Shown here in pieces: positions 7,210 to 15,979 of a stretch of DNA of 64,000 nt (its first letter is position 1; each line of letters opens with the position of its first letter). The notes beneath the pieces are model-generated. The model did not search any database, was not told where the DNA came from, and was given only the letters and a program-made list of their open reading frames with translations. The DNA lies in contig DUBN01000016.1 in the NCBI GenBank assembly GCA_012960315.1, positions 15,106 to 79,105 of the forward strand, in the 5' to 3' direction. This stretch comes from Acidimicrobiia bacterium. Lineage in GTDB: Bacteria; Actinomycetota; Acidimicrobiia; Acidimicrobiales; Poriferisodalaceae. A program made the position numbers and the translations under genes.

Positions 7210-8088
7210 TCAGGATCGGCCAGCTATCCGCTTCAAAAGTCCGCGCTTTCGAGTACTAGGCACCGGCATTTCTATAGTTGCCAACGCAGCCGCAAAATCT
7301 GCTCCGCTCTGAAATCGATCCTCAGGGTCTTTCGACATTGCTCGCACGACAATCTCGGCCAAATCATCTGCTACGCCGGCATCGCGAGGGTGAGGCGGAG
7401 GGAGCTTCACGTGTGCATGTAGAAGTTCGTTGCGCTCACCGTAGAAAGGAGCAGCTCCCACTACCAGTCGGTAGAGAGTCACCCCCAGGCTGTAAAGGTC
7501 GGTTCGTCCGTCAACCAAATTCCCGAGCGCCTGTTCTGGAGCGAGAAACATTGGAGATCCAAAAACCCGACCCTCGGGTGGGCCCGGCCCGTCTAGGTCG
7601 TGAGCCAGGCCAAAATCGAAAAGGACGGCACGGTTCTGTTTCTCGTCCAACATAATGTTCGATGGCTTGACATCGCGGTGCACGATGCGATGTTCGTGTA
7701 CGTGATCGAGCGCTGAACACATTTGCTGGATTATCGCGATTGCCTTGCCCAAGTCGATTGCCTTTTGGGACTGAACGTGCTCCCAAACGGTCTCACCGTC
7801 AATGGGCTCAATCTCTATGTAGTGAGTACCAGCGATCACACCAGCCTGCATCACCCTCAAAACGTTGGGATGTTCTATGCGAGCCATCAGTTCGTACTCT
7901 TGCTCGAACAAGCCGCGAATTTCTCCCCGAGCTTCTGCGAAAGGGGTTAGAACCTTGAGCGCGACTTCGCTGCCATCGCGTAATCCAGCGCGGTACACGT
8001 TGGCGACGGTTCCACGACCCAGGAGTTCGGTAATGCTGTAGGGGCCATATTGTCGACCCACCCAAATGTCTGCGTTGTCGCCGAACAT
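7210..8088 (-). CDS. Soluble serine/threonine protein kinase
   Basis: This is a 292-residue Hanks-type kinase domain covering almost the whole protein: Gly-rich loop LGRGTVANVY, ATP-binding Lys in VALKVL, catalytic HRDVKPSN, metal-binding DFGLA and APEQ at the end of the activation segment. There is no transmembrane helix or PASTA sensor, unlike PknB, and only about 20 basic residues follow the kinase fold. Targets are unknown. The ATG at 8088 has GAGG about 7 bases upstream. It is followed on the same strand by the exonuclease gene, which has its own promoter in the 63-base gap. Confidence 0.93.
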   Translation of the reverse strand: MFGDNADIWVGRQYGPYSITELLGRGTVANVYRAGLRDGSEVALKVLTPFAEARGEIRGLFEQEYELMARIEHPNVLRVMQAGVIAGTHYIEIEPIDGETVWEHVQSQKAIDLGKAIAIIQQMCSALDHVHEHRIVHRDVKPSNIMLDEKQNRAVLFDFGLAHDLDGPGPPEGRVFGSPMFLAPEQALGNLVDGRTDLYSLGVTLYRLVVGAAPFYGERNELLHAHVKLPPPHPRDAGVADDLAEIVVRAMSKDPEDRFQSGADFAAALATIEMPVPSTRKRGLLKRIAGRS

Positions 8089-8202
8089 TATTAACCTCGC
8101 AGTGAAGAGTACCTGTCGCGTAGCAGCCGTTAGGCCTTATGAGCGGTAGCTGTCCCTCCCCTGTTTTAGCTTGCCTCAGTAACGAGAGACAGGGCAGGGC
8201 TA

Positions 8203-8463
8203 ATGATTAACGATGGTATTACCGGCGACTTCCAAACGAGCGTGTCTGCTCATTCAGACTCGATACTCATCGATTGTGATATGTGCGACCTAAGCGCCAC
8301 TGATGTATGCAATGACTGTTTGGTTACCTATTTATGTAGGTCTGAAGATAGCTCGGTGGTAGTGGAATTATCTGAGGTCAGAGCGCTACGCGCGCTGGGT
8401 GAGGCCGGTCTGGTGCCGAGCTTGAAGCTGCGCAAGTCTGTCGAATGCGAATCTGGGCGGTAA
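8203..8463 (+). CDS. Small four-cysteine protein, unknown function
   Basis: This 86-residue protein has CDMC and CNDC pairs (about residues 25-40) followed by another Cys in VTYLC, which could bind zinc or an iron-sulfur cluster. The C-terminal half has a conserved-looking pattern of L-x-E-V-R-A-L-R-A-L-x-EAGLVP. Proteins of this type appear as short unannotated genes in Actinobacteria. It lies 50 bases upstream of queG in the same direction. The ATG at 8203 is the first start and lacks a strong Shine-Dalgarno. Confidence 0.6.
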   Translation: MINDGITGDFQTSVSAHSDSILIDCDMCDLSATDVCNDCLVTYLCRSEDSSVVVELSEVRALRALGEAGLVPSLKLRKSVECESGR

Positions 8464-8513
8464 CTTTTCCAAAACGTAGTTCTAAATAGCGTCAGCGATG
8501 CGGTGATGGATTT

Positions 8514-9692
8514 ATGTCTGAACATCTTGTGGCATGGGGTCCCAGTCTTGAAGAGTTAAAAAAAATCGGAATGACCGCTGGCCTAGATGACTTAGCGGTC
8601 ACCGGTGTCGAACCAATCGTTGACGCTCGCCAAGCCATTGAAGACAGAAAAGCCCGTGGGCTTCATGCCGGTATGACCTTTACGTACGGGAATGCAGAGC
8701 GAGCAACGGACCCCTCACAATTGTTCAAAGGAGCGCGGAGCGTTCTTGTGGGCATCCGTCGTTACCAACCCCCACCGGCCTCAGCCCAGCAAACGCGTCA
8801 AGTCGCTCACAACCAAACAACTCGCGCCGCTGGGTCCGTAGCTGCATATGTGTCATCCGACGAATACGGGTTGCTGCGGGAAGGTTTGGAAGCGATCGCC
8901 GCTCATCTTGAAACTTTTGGGGCACATGCTGAGGTGGTGATGGATGACAACAGGCTTGTGGACCGAGCGGTCGCCAGCAAGTCTGGCCTTGGATGGCTAG
9001 GACGCAACACCATGCTCATACATCCACAGCTTGGTTCGTGGACAGTCATAGGTTCTGTTGTCACAAACGCAGTGATTCAAGAAGATTCACTCAGGGTTGT
9101 GGACGAGTGCGGTGCCTGCAGTCGCTGCAGCGTTGAATGCCCTACGGGTGCTATCAACAATTTCGGGGTGCTGGACGCGAACCGGTGCCTAGCATGGCTT
9201 CTTCAAGCCAAAGGAATCTTTCCGCGACATCATCGAATCGCACTTGGAAACCGCCTTTATGGTTGTGATGATTGTCAGGTTGTATGTCCAAAAAATGAAG
9301 AGCCGCAACCGGTTGCTATAACAGCACTGCAAAGAGAATCAGATGTCGATCTTGTCGAACTGCTTGACAGTTCTGATGAAAAACTAATGGCAACGTATGG
9401 ACATTGGTATATCCCGAGGCGTCGTCCCGAATATCTGCGCCGCAATGCACTCGTGGTATTGGGCAACGTCGGAAACCCGGGTGACCCAGAGGTCGATCGA
9501 GTCATAGAAGCCTCTCTTGATTCGCCCTCGCCGCTGGTTCGAAGTCACGCGATATGGGCTGCGTGTCGGTTGGGTAAAACAGACCTCGTTGAAAACAGGT
9601 CGAGGGACTCTCTCCTTCGAGATGACTCCGATGGGTGGGTTGCCTCGGAATTGGGGGCTTGGAAAATTTTACCTGCACTGGATATTCGATGA
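8514..9692 (+). CDS. queG: Epoxyqueuosine reductase
   Basis: QueG carries out the last step of queuosine tRNA modification, reducing epoxyqueuosine with cobalamin and two [4Fe-4S] clusters. The 392-residue protein has both ferredoxin-type cluster motifs, CGACSRCSVECP and CDDCQVVCP with an extra Cys at NRCLAWLLQ. Other family segments are LVDRAVASKSGLGWLGRNTML and YLRRNALVVLGN. A C-terminal HEAT-like part covers about 300-390. Its presence implies that the organism makes or salvages queuosine. The stop overlaps the start of the next gene as ATGA. Confidence 0.93.
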   Translation: MSEHLVAWGPSLEELKKIGMTAGLDDLAVTGVEPIVDARQAIEDRKARGLHAGMTFTYGNAERATDPSQLFKGARSVLVGIRRYQPPPASAQQTRQVAHNQTTRAAGSVAAYVSSDEYGLLREGLEAIAAHLETFGAHAEVVMDDNRLVDRAVASKSGLGWLGRNTMLIHPQLGSWTVIGSVVTNAVIQEDSLRVVDECGACSRCSVECPTGAINNFGVLDANRCLAWLLQAKGIFPRHHRIALGNRLYGCDDCQVVCPKNEEPQPVAITALQRESDVDLVELLDSSDEKLMATYGHWYIPRRRPEYLRRNALVVLGNVGNPGDPEVDRVIEASLDSPSPLVRSHAIWAACRLGKTDLVENRSRDSLLRDDSDGWVASELGAWKILPALDIR

Positions 9693-10801
9693 AGCGTCAC
9701 CTATTGGTCACTAATGATTATCCGCCCAAAGTGGGTGGGATTCAGAATTATCTCTGGGAGTTGTGGCGCCGTCTTCCCGGAGACAGGGTGACGGTTCTCA
9801 CACCCGAATACCCATCATCTATGTCTTTTGACTCGGAGCAACATCACCGTATTGTTCGTGACCGAAGCAAAGTGCTACTTCCAACTCGAGCGTTAGCTTC
9901 CCGAATCCGAAACCTTGCCCGAGACATCGACGCTGAACTGGTGATATTGGACCCAGCTTTGCCCTTAGGTCATCTAGGTCCGTCACTCGGGTTGCCCTAC
10001 GCGGTGGTCGTTCACGGAGCAGAAGTCACTGTTCCGCGACGTTTACCACTGGCTCGCAATTTGTTGGGCCGCGTTCTCCGGGGGGCAGAATTTATTATTT
10101 CTGCCGGCGGCTACCCTGCTCTCGAGGCTTCTAAGTCCGCTGGTCGGGCGATAAAAACAATTGAGGTACCCCCAGGTGTCGACGCTGTCCGATTTTCTCC
10201 TCTAGATACCAACGGGCAACGAACGCATCGCCTTCGGTTCGGCTTGGATCAAGGTCCCCTAGTTCTCAGCCTCAGTCGTCTCGTGCCTCGAAAGGGGTTC
10301 GACCGCACCATTGAAGCGGTCGCCAGTCTGCGAGACGAGTTCCCCGGCATTCAACTTGCCATCGCAGGTTCGGGACGTGACGCAAAGCGTCTAGCGCGAA
10401 TCGCGCGGAAGTTGGATTTCCCAGTCAAGTTTCTTGGCCGCGTCAGCGAGTCCGATCTTGCAGCAGTTTTTGGAATCGCGGACGTTTTCTCGATGCCGTG
10501 CCGGAATCGTTGGGGTGGTCTTGAACAAGAAGGCTTCGGCATCGTGTTTCTAGAAGCAGCCGCATGTGGAGTGCCGCAGGTAGCGGGACTCTCCGGCGGC
10601 GCCCACGAGGCGGTCACCGACGGGGTGAGCGGTCTCGTGGTTGAGGATCCAAATAACTCTGACAACGTGGCCGAGGCCCTCCGCTCGATCCTAGGGAACC
10701 CCGACGTCGCTGATCGGATGTCGAAAGCGAGTCGAAATCGCGTGACAAGCGAGCTGTCGTATGATCTTTTAGCGCAACGCCTAGAGAGGGCGTTGTCGTG
10801 A
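9689..10801 (+). CDS. GT4 glycosyltransferase, PimB-like mannosyltransferase
   Basis: This 370-residue GT-B enzyme begins KRHLLVTNDYPPKVGGIQNYLWELWRRLP. That N-terminus is very close to the actinobacterial PimB family, which adds the second mannose to phosphatidylinositol mannosides using GDP-mannose. The nucleotide-sugar domain has LSRLVPRKGFD and the GT4 EGFGIVFLEAA motif. An alternative is another GDP- or UDP-sugar glycosyltransferase. The ATG at 9689 overlaps the queG stop (ATGA), which excludes an upstream in-frame start at 9635. The neighbouring membrane and SRPBCC genes match the mycobacterial pimB neighbourhood. Confidence 0.85.
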   Translation: MKRHLLVTNDYPPKVGGIQNYLWELWRRLPGDRVTVLTPEYPSSMSFDSEQHHRIVRDRSKVLLPTRALASRIRNLARDIDAELVILDPALPLGHLGPSLGLPYAVVVHGAEVTVPRRLPLARNLLGRVLRGAEFIISAGGYPALEASKSAGRAIKTIEVPPGVDAVRFSPLDTNGQRTHRLRFGLDQGPLVLSLSRLVPRKGFDRTIEAVASLRDEFPGIQLAIAGSGRDAKRLARIARKLDFPVKFLGRVSESDLAAVFGIADVFSMPCRNRWGGLEQEGFGIVFLEAAACGVPQVAGLSGGAHEAVTDGVSGLVVEDPNNSDNVAEALRSILGNPDVADRMSKASRNRVTSELSYDLLAQRLERALS

Positions 10802-11253
10802 ATGACGACGGGCCAGCTCAGAGTGCTATCAAGGGTAAGCGCCTCATCGCTGCCGCTTGGCAATCAACGGCCGTCTTTCTTCTGGTTCTTTTGGCAGGAG
10901 TCGTCCGGCTGGACCTCTTTGGAGTAGCTGTGGTTATCGTCTCCGTCGTAATGTTCGCTCTTGGAGTACTACTTCTAGCGATCGCTTTCGCGTTAGGAAT
11001 AAGACGGAGCCGGGCCGAAGAGATAAGTGTCGCCGGACTGTTTCTTCTTCAGGGATCCTCGCCACCGGTTGTCCGGAAAGTCTTGATTGCCTCTGTCCTT
11101 ACTCAGCTAACAGCGGCACTCGTTGCGTCCGGTTTGCGGATTTATACGGAGATCGCATTTGCGATTTTGGCACCTACATTCGTTTTTGGACTGGCCAGCG
11201 TATGGGCAGGCCGATACGGGTCATTCCCACCTCGCACCTCCGACTCCGTCTGA
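10798..11253 (+). CDS. Integral membrane protein next to pimB-like gene
   Basis: This is a 151-residue protein with about four transmembrane segments (roughly 21-41, 44-66, 92-110 and 117-136) and a basic loop IRRSRAEE in the middle. The GTG start overlaps the glycosyltransferase stop as GTGA, so the two are coupled. A small membrane protein of unknown function occupies a similar position beside pimB in mycobacteria, as I recall it (Rv2186c). No catalytic motif is visible. Confidence 0.7.
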   Translation: MNDDGPAQSAIKGKRLIAAAWQSTAVFLLVLLAGVVRLDLFGVAVVIVSVVMFALGVLLLAIAFALGIRRSRAEEISVAGLFLLQGSSPPVVRKVLIASVLTQLTAALVASGLRIYTEIAFAILAPTFVFGLASVWAGRYGSFPPRTSDSV

Positions 11254-11302
11254 GAGCTTCAGCGTGGCAGAATGAAGGTAGTGCGAAGATGGGAGGCCAC
11301 TG

Positions 11303-11746
11303 ATGATCGACAAGCTGAGCGTCTCTCGTGTCATCAATGCTGAACTGAAAGACTGTCATGCACTCGTGTCTGACATCGAAGGTTACGGAACTTGGGTCAG
11401 CGACCTCAAAGAGGTAGCTATAGAAAATCGAGATGATGAGGGCCGAGTTACGGAGGCCACCTTTCGAGTGGCGGCCATGGGTAGGAGCGCTAGGTATTCG
11501 CTCGCATATGACCACTCTGATGCTCCCTTAGCAATCCGCTGGGAACTGGTGACCGGTGACATCGTTAAACGCCTTGATGGCAGCTACAGCTTTGAGAGCG
11601 TGCTTGATGAGCCCAGACAGACCGAAGTCGTCTACGAACTCGCTCTCGAACTTGCTATTCCGCTCCCAGGTTTTGTGAAACGTCGTGCCGAAGGACGAAT
11701 CGCTCACGCTGCTCTTGATGATCTCCAGGCGCAACTAGAGCATTAG
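11303..11746 (+). CDS. SRPBCC-family protein (polyketide cyclase/START-like)
   Basis: This 147-residue protein fits one SRPBCC hydrophobic-pocket domain: N-terminal strand DKLSVSRVINA, then VSDIEGYGTWVSDLKEV, RYSLAYDHSDAPLAIRWEL and a long C-terminal helix with FVKRRAEGRIAHAALDDLQ. Such proteins bind lipids or polyketides; the ligand is unknown. The ATG at 11303 has the Shine-Dalgarno GGGAGG seven bases upstream. Its position after the PimB-like gene matches mycobacterial gene order and hints at a lipid-related role. Confidence 0.85.
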   Translation: MIDKLSVSRVINAELKDCHALVSDIEGYGTWVSDLKEVAIENRDDEGRVTEATFRVAAMGRSARYSLAYDHSDAPLAIRWELVTGDIVKRLDGSYSFESVLDEPRQTEVVYELALELAIPLPGFVKRRAEGRIAHAALDDLQAQLEH

Positions 11747-11854
11747 CTGATTTCTCGTCCCGAACTCGAGTCCACGGGATTTGTCCCGCTGCCTTCCTCG
11801 TTAAATTCCCGATATTTTTGGACTAGGTGTTCGGATTGACGCCCTAGCGCTCGG

Positions 11855-11860
11855 TACTCT
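11855..11860 (+). promoter_or_regulatory. -10 element, probable leaderless start of aminotransferase
   Basis: TACTCT ends 8 bases before the GTG at 11869. No Shine-Dalgarno is present. Confidence 0.45.
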
Positions 11861-11868
11861 CAAACATC

Positions 11869-13044
11869 GTGGAGTTCAGACGCATAAGTGACTTGCCGCC
11901 ATATGTGTTTACGGTTATCGATTCCTTAAAAATCGAGAGGCGGCGGGCTGGGGTCGACGTGATCGATCTGGGATTTGGAAATCCCGACATACCTTCGCCG
12001 CGAGCTGCGGTTGAGAAACTGAGCGAAGCAGCCGAGAATGACCGCAACCATCGGTATTCGGCTAGTCGGGGCATTCCCAAGCTTCGCCAAGCAGTGGCCG
12101 ATTTGTACGCACGCAAATGGGATGTCTCGTTAGACCCTGAAACGGAAATCATTAATACGATCGGCGCAAAGGAAGGTTTTTCTCATCTGATGTGGACGTT
12201 GCTCGCTCCCGGCGACGCGTGTTTAGTCCCAGCACCTTCCTACCCCATCCACATATTCGGACCGCTGTTTACCGGAGCAAATGTCCGCGAAGTGCCGTTG
12301 GCGACAGGCGAGGACTTCTTCGAGTCACTCGTGGAACGGTTTGAGTACTCCTGGCCGCGCCCTCGAGTTATCGTCCTTTCGTTTCCCCACAACCCGACCA
12401 CAACATGTGTCGACTTGTCTTTTATGCAACGAGTTGTCGATTTTGCGCGTGAGCGCGACGTCGTCTTAGTGCATGATTTCGCATACGCGGATTTAGGTTT
12501 CGACGGGTATCAACCTCCATCGATTCTGCAAGCTGAAGGGGCCAAAGAGGTCGCGGTTGAGTTCTATAGTTTGACTAAATCGTTCTCAATGGCGGGATGG
12601 AGGGTTGCCTTCTGTCTAGGAAATAGTGAAGTTGTTGGCGCCCTAGCAAAATTGAAGAGCTACCTCGACTACGGCATTTTTCAACCGATCCAAATCGCGG
12701 CAACGGTTGTCATGAACGAGCATTCTGACTTTCCAGCGGAGGTAAATCAGATTTACCAATCGCGGCGTGACAGTCTCATTAGAGGACTCGAACGGATCGG
12801 ATGGGACATCGAACCGCCCAAAGGGACAATGTTCGTTTGGGCCCCCATCCCCGACGCGTATCGAGAGATGGGTTCAGTCGGGTTCTGTACTCATCTTGTG
12901 GAGACGACAAATGTTGCGCTTTCGCCCGGAATCGGGTTTGGTCCTGGCGGTGAAGGTTACGTCCGTTTCGCTCTTGTCGAGAATGAGCAACGTATTCGCC
13001 AGGCGATAACGCAACTCGGGACAGGTCTACAAAGGCTCAGTTGA
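11869..13044 (+). CDS. Class I/II aminotransferase (AlaC / LL-DAP aminotransferase-like)
   Basis: This is a 391-residue fold-type I PLP enzyme. The start RRISDLPPYVFTVIDSLK and DLGFGNPDIPSP match the AlaC group. PLP contacts include HNPTTT, HDFAYADLGFDG and the Schiff-base Lys in SLTKSFSMAGWRV, and a C-terminal Arg in GYVRFALVENE binds the substrate carboxylate. Likely reactions are alanine-glutamate transamination or a related amino acid step. LL-diaminopimelate aminotransferase activity is the main alternative. The GTG start follows a leaderless-type -10. Confidence 0.88.
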   Translation: MEFRRISDLPPYVFTVIDSLKIERRRAGVDVIDLGFGNPDIPSPRAAVEKLSEAAENDRNHRYSASRGIPKLRQAVADLYARKWDVSLDPETEIINTIGAKEGFSHLMWTLLAPGDACLVPAPSYPIHIFGPLFTGANVREVPLATGEDFFESLVERFEYSWPRPRVIVLSFPHNPTTTCVDLSFMQRVVDFARERDVVLVHDFAYADLGFDGYQPPSILQAEGAKEVAVEFYSLTKSFSMAGWRVAFCLGNSEVVGALAKLKSYLDYGIFQPIQIAATVVMNEHSDFPAEVNQIYQSRRDSLIRGLERIGWDIEPPKGTMFVWAPIPDAYREMGSVGFCTHLVETTNVALSPGIGFGPGGEGYVRFALVENEQRIRQAITQLGTGLQRLS

Positions 13045-13057
13045 TCGGAAAACCGAT
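13044..13057. terminator. Possible bidirectional hairpin between convergent genes
   Basis: ATCGG-AAAA-CCGAT forms a 5-bp stem with a 4-base loop at the end of the aminotransferase gene and is followed by TTTAA. It lies between two convergent stops. The stem is short, so this is a weak candidate. Confidence 0.3.
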
Positions 13058-13068
13058 TTAACCGACTA

Positions 13069-14538
13069 CTAAATCGCCCAATTTCGCGACCGGGCAACTG
13101 CTCGTAACCAATTCTGGTGCATGGCATCAGAATCACTTTGGTTGTCACGAGGTTCGAACGCCTGATCAAGTCGCCAGGTGGCACTAATTTCTTGCGTATC
13201 CGTCCAAATCCCCTCGGCGAGACCCGCGAGCATCGCTGCTCCCCGAGCAGTTGTTTCGGTAATCATCGGTCTGGCAACGCGTACACCAAGCTGATCCGCC
13301 TGAATTTGTAGAAGCAAGTCCATAACTGCCGCTCCTCCGTCGACGCGCATCTCAGTTATTGGCATTCCACCTGCTTGTGTCATGGCCTCAACCACATCGC
13401 GTGTTTGGAATGCCATTGCCTCCACGACCGCCAGGGCCAATTCCGCTCGCCCGGTGCCTCCCGTTATTCCAATAATTGTTCCTCGAGCGCGCGGATCCCA
13501 CCAAGGACTTCCTAGACCAGCAAAAGCTGGGACGAAAAAAACACCACCAGTGGTGACCGCTGACTGCGCCAAATGACTTATTTCAGAGGCGTCGCCGATA
13601 ACTCCTAGGCCGTCTCGGAGCCATTGGATAGCAGCGCCGGTCACAAACACTGATCCTTCGAGAGCGAAAACGGGCCCGGCGCCGAGATCCCATGCAACCG
13701 TTGTAAGCAAACCTTCGACTGGGTCAGGGCACGTCGTGCCTACGTTCATCAACACAAAGGACCCGGTCCCGTAGGTATTTTTTGTCATGCCCGGCTCCAA
13801 GCAAGCCTGACCAAAGAGCGCGGACTGCTGGTCTCCGGCGACGCCACTGATCGGAACCCCAGCACCCAACGCCGTGGTATCTGCAGTCATGGCGAAGCGC
13901 CCTGAGGAAGGTCGAATTTCAGGCAAGCTCGACGCAGGCACTCCGAATAATTCGCAGAGTTCTTGAGACCAACATGCCTGATTGATGTCATAGAGAAGTG
14001 TTCTCGATGCATTCGTCACATCTGTTGCGTGCGTTGAGCCTCCACTCAGCTTCCATATAAGCCAACTGTCTATTGTGCCGAAGGCCAGATCCGGGCTCAC
14101 CTCTACAGAGTGGTTCTTTATTAACCATTCGATCTTTGTCCCACTGAAGTATGGGTTAATGACAAGCCCGGTGGTTTTGCGGATTTGATCTGATTTGCCA
14201 GCGTCTAAAAGTTGGTCACATCGATCCGATGTCCGAAGGTCCTGCCAGACAATCGCGTTACATAAGGGCTCATTCGAAATACGACTCCAAGCCACTATGG
14301 TCTCTCGCTGATTAGCTATGCCCACCGCCGCCACTGGTTCGTCGAGGACGCTCATAAGCTCTGAGAGAGTGCTTTGAACGGAACCCCAAATTTCCGCTGC
14401 GTCGTGTTCTACCCAACCGGGCCTGGGGTAATGCTGACGGAATTCCTTATACGAGAGAGCGACCTGTTCGCCGTTCTCGTTGAGAGCAAACGACCTAACA
14501 CCTGTTGTGCCTGCATCGATTGAGACCACTACTGCCAT
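13069..14538 (-). CDS. glpK: Glycerol kinase
   Basis: This 489-residue FGGY-family kinase phosphorylates glycerol to sn-glycerol-3-phosphate with ATP. Visible motifs are DAGTTGVRS at the phosphate loop (DQGTTSSR in most GlpK), NQRETIVAW, NPYFSGTKIEWLI, GTIDSWLIWKLSGG, GVAGDQQSALFGQ and the second-domain signature FVPAFAGLGSPWWDPRARG. Length matches bacterial GlpK (about 495-505). No glpF or glpD lies nearby. The ATG at 14538 follows a leaderless-type -10. It is divergent from the potassium uptake operon. Confidence 0.93.
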   Translation of the reverse strand: MAVVVSIDAGTTGVRSFALNENGEQVALSYKEFRQHYPRPGWVEHDAAEIWGSVQSTLSELMSVLDEPVAAVGIANQRETIVAWSRISNEPLCNAIVWQDLRTSDRCDQLLDAGKSDQIRKTTGLVINPYFSGTKIEWLIKNHSVEVSPDLAFGTIDSWLIWKLSGGSTHATDVTNASRTLLYDINQACWSQELCELFGVPASSLPEIRPSSGRFAMTADTTALGAGVPISGVAGDQQSALFGQACLEPGMTKNTYGTGSFVLMNVGTTCPDPVEGLLTTVAWDLGAGPVFALEGSVFVTGAAIQWLRDGLGVIGDASEISHLAQSAVTTGGVFFVPAFAGLGSPWWDPRARGTIIGITGGTGRAELALAVVEAMAFQTRDVVEAMTQAGGMPITEMRVDGGAAVMDLLLQIQADQLGVRVARPMITETTARGAAMLAGLAEGIWTDTQEISATWRLDQAFEPRDNQSDSDAMHQNWLRAVARSRNWAI

Positions 14539-14544
14539 TCAAAT

Positions 14545-14550
14545 AAGTTA
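14545..14550 (-). promoter_or_regulatory. -10 element, probable leaderless start of glpK
   Basis: TAACTT on the minus strand ends 6 bases before the glpK ATG at 14538. No Shine-Dalgarno is present. Confidence 0.5.
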
Positions 14551-14613
14551 CCGTCTCGACCCAGTGAGTTAATTAGCTAGCCCCGGTATGTTCTCAGCGC
14601 CGAACTAGGGCGG

Positions 14614-14619
14614 TACCGT
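14614..14619 (+). promoter_or_regulatory. -10 element, probable leaderless start of trkA
   Basis: TACCGT ends 7 bases before the trkA GTG at 14627. No Shine-Dalgarno is present. Confidence 0.5.
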
Positions 14620-14626
14620 TGACACC

Positions 14627-15979
14627 GTGAGAATCCTCGTGGTCGGTGCCGGAGAGGTGGGTAGCTACGTGGCGGCGCGGCTATCACGTGAGGGGAACGA
14701 TGTAGTCGTCATTGATGAGCTGCGGGATCCTTTGATGCGACTCGAGCGAGATAACGACATTCTCACTGTCACTGGAGATGCGACTAACCCCAGCACTTTG
14801 AACGAAGCAGAGGTAGAAAAGACTGAGGTCCTGGTCGCAGTAACGCAGAGCTACAAGACAAATTTGCTCGTCTGTCTTCAGGCGAGACAAGCACGTGGGG
14901 AAGAAGCACTTTCGACTGTCGCGCGCATCGATGACCCTGAATTACGAGGACCTGCCGGTCGCAAGATTCGTGATGCAATGGGCGTCGACCTCGTCTTGGA
15001 CCCCGACGAGCAGACCGCCGGAGCGATACAGGAACTGTTGCTCTACCGAGGCGCAAGCGATCTGCATGAAATGGCTGGAGGGGAAGTTCTATTAGTCGGT
15101 GCGCGATTGGCCGACGATGCCCCTGTTGTGGGTCGCTCTATAGGTGAAATTGGTTCCTCTTACGATCCGGAATGGGACTTCATCTTCGGTGAAATCGTTC
15201 GGGACGCAGAAAGTCACGTTATTCGTGAGGAGACCGTTCTGCAATCACACGATTTGCTCCGGGTGGTGTGCCTTCGCAGAGGTCGTCGTGAGCTAATGGG
15301 TTTACTTGGCCTACACCGAACAGAAGTCAAACGAGTGGTGCTCTTAGGCGGCGGCCGAACAGCTGAGCTCTTAGCGAAGCGACTGATTGACAGGGGAGTC
15401 GAGGTCGCCATTATCGAAGTGCGAAAGGAACGCTGTGAGAGGCTGGCAGAGAAGTTGCCAGGTTGCTTGATTTTCGAGGGGGATATAACAGACACCGACC
15501 TTCTCTCTTCGGAACGAGTTGGCGATTTCGATGCTGTGGTTGCGTCGACAGGGCAAGATGACGCGAATGTCCTCGCCTGCTTGTATGCGAAATCGATGGG
15601 AGCCCCGGAGACAATTGCCGTGGTGCACAGACTCAGTTTGCTGCCTCTGCTAGAGCAAGTTGGGATTGACGCGGCACTGTCACCTCGGACTGCAAGCGCT
15701 AACAGCGTTTTGCGTTACGTCCGCGGGGATGTAGCAGATGTGGCGACCTTTCTAGAAGGCGACGTTGAGGTCGTAGAGTTTGAGGTGGCACCCGAAGCTC
15801 CGGCTGACGGAGCAGCCGTTCGAGATCTCGGTCTCTCCAGCAACGTGCTCCTTGCGGCCATCGTGCGCGACGGCAATGCGCAGATAGCTCGCGGCCGCAG
15901 CATTCTGCGTGCCCGTGATCATGTGATCGTATTTGCGAAACCGCACCTTGTGGATGAGGTGAAGCAGGCCTTCGGGTGA
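14627..15979 (+). CDS. trkA: Potassium uptake regulator TrkA
   Basis: This is a 450-residue cytosolic regulator of Trk potassium channels with two tandem RCK units. The first begins MRILVVGAGEVGSYVAARL (GxGxxG dinucleotide fold). The second begins VVLLGGGRTAELLAKRL at about residue 228. Each is followed by a TrkA-C-like domain. NAD(H) or ATP/ADP binding to the Rossmann folds gates the TrkH pore. The stop overlaps the next GTG as GTGA. Two trkH genes follow, so one TrkA may serve two pores. Confidence 0.93.
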   Translation: MRILVVGAGEVGSYVAARLSREGNDVVVIDELRDPLMRLERDNDILTVTGDATNPSTLNEAEVEKTEVLVAVTQSYKTNLLVCLQARQARGEEALSTVARIDDPELRGPAGRKIRDAMGVDLVLDPDEQTAGAIQELLLYRGASDLHEMAGGEVLLVGARLADDAPVVGRSIGEIGSSYDPEWDFIFGEIVRDAESHVIREETVLQSHDLLRVVCLRRGRRELMGLLGLHRTEVKRVVLLGGGRTAELLAKRLIDRGVEVAIIEVRKERCERLAEKLPGCLIFEGDITDTDLLSSERVGDFDAVVASTGQDDANVLACLYAKSMGAPETIAVVHRLSLLPLLEQVGIDAALSPRTASANSVLRYVRGDVADVATFLEGDVEVVEFEVAPEAPADGAAVRDLGLSSNVLLAAIVRDGNAQIARGRSILRARDHVIVFAKPHLVDEVKQAFG

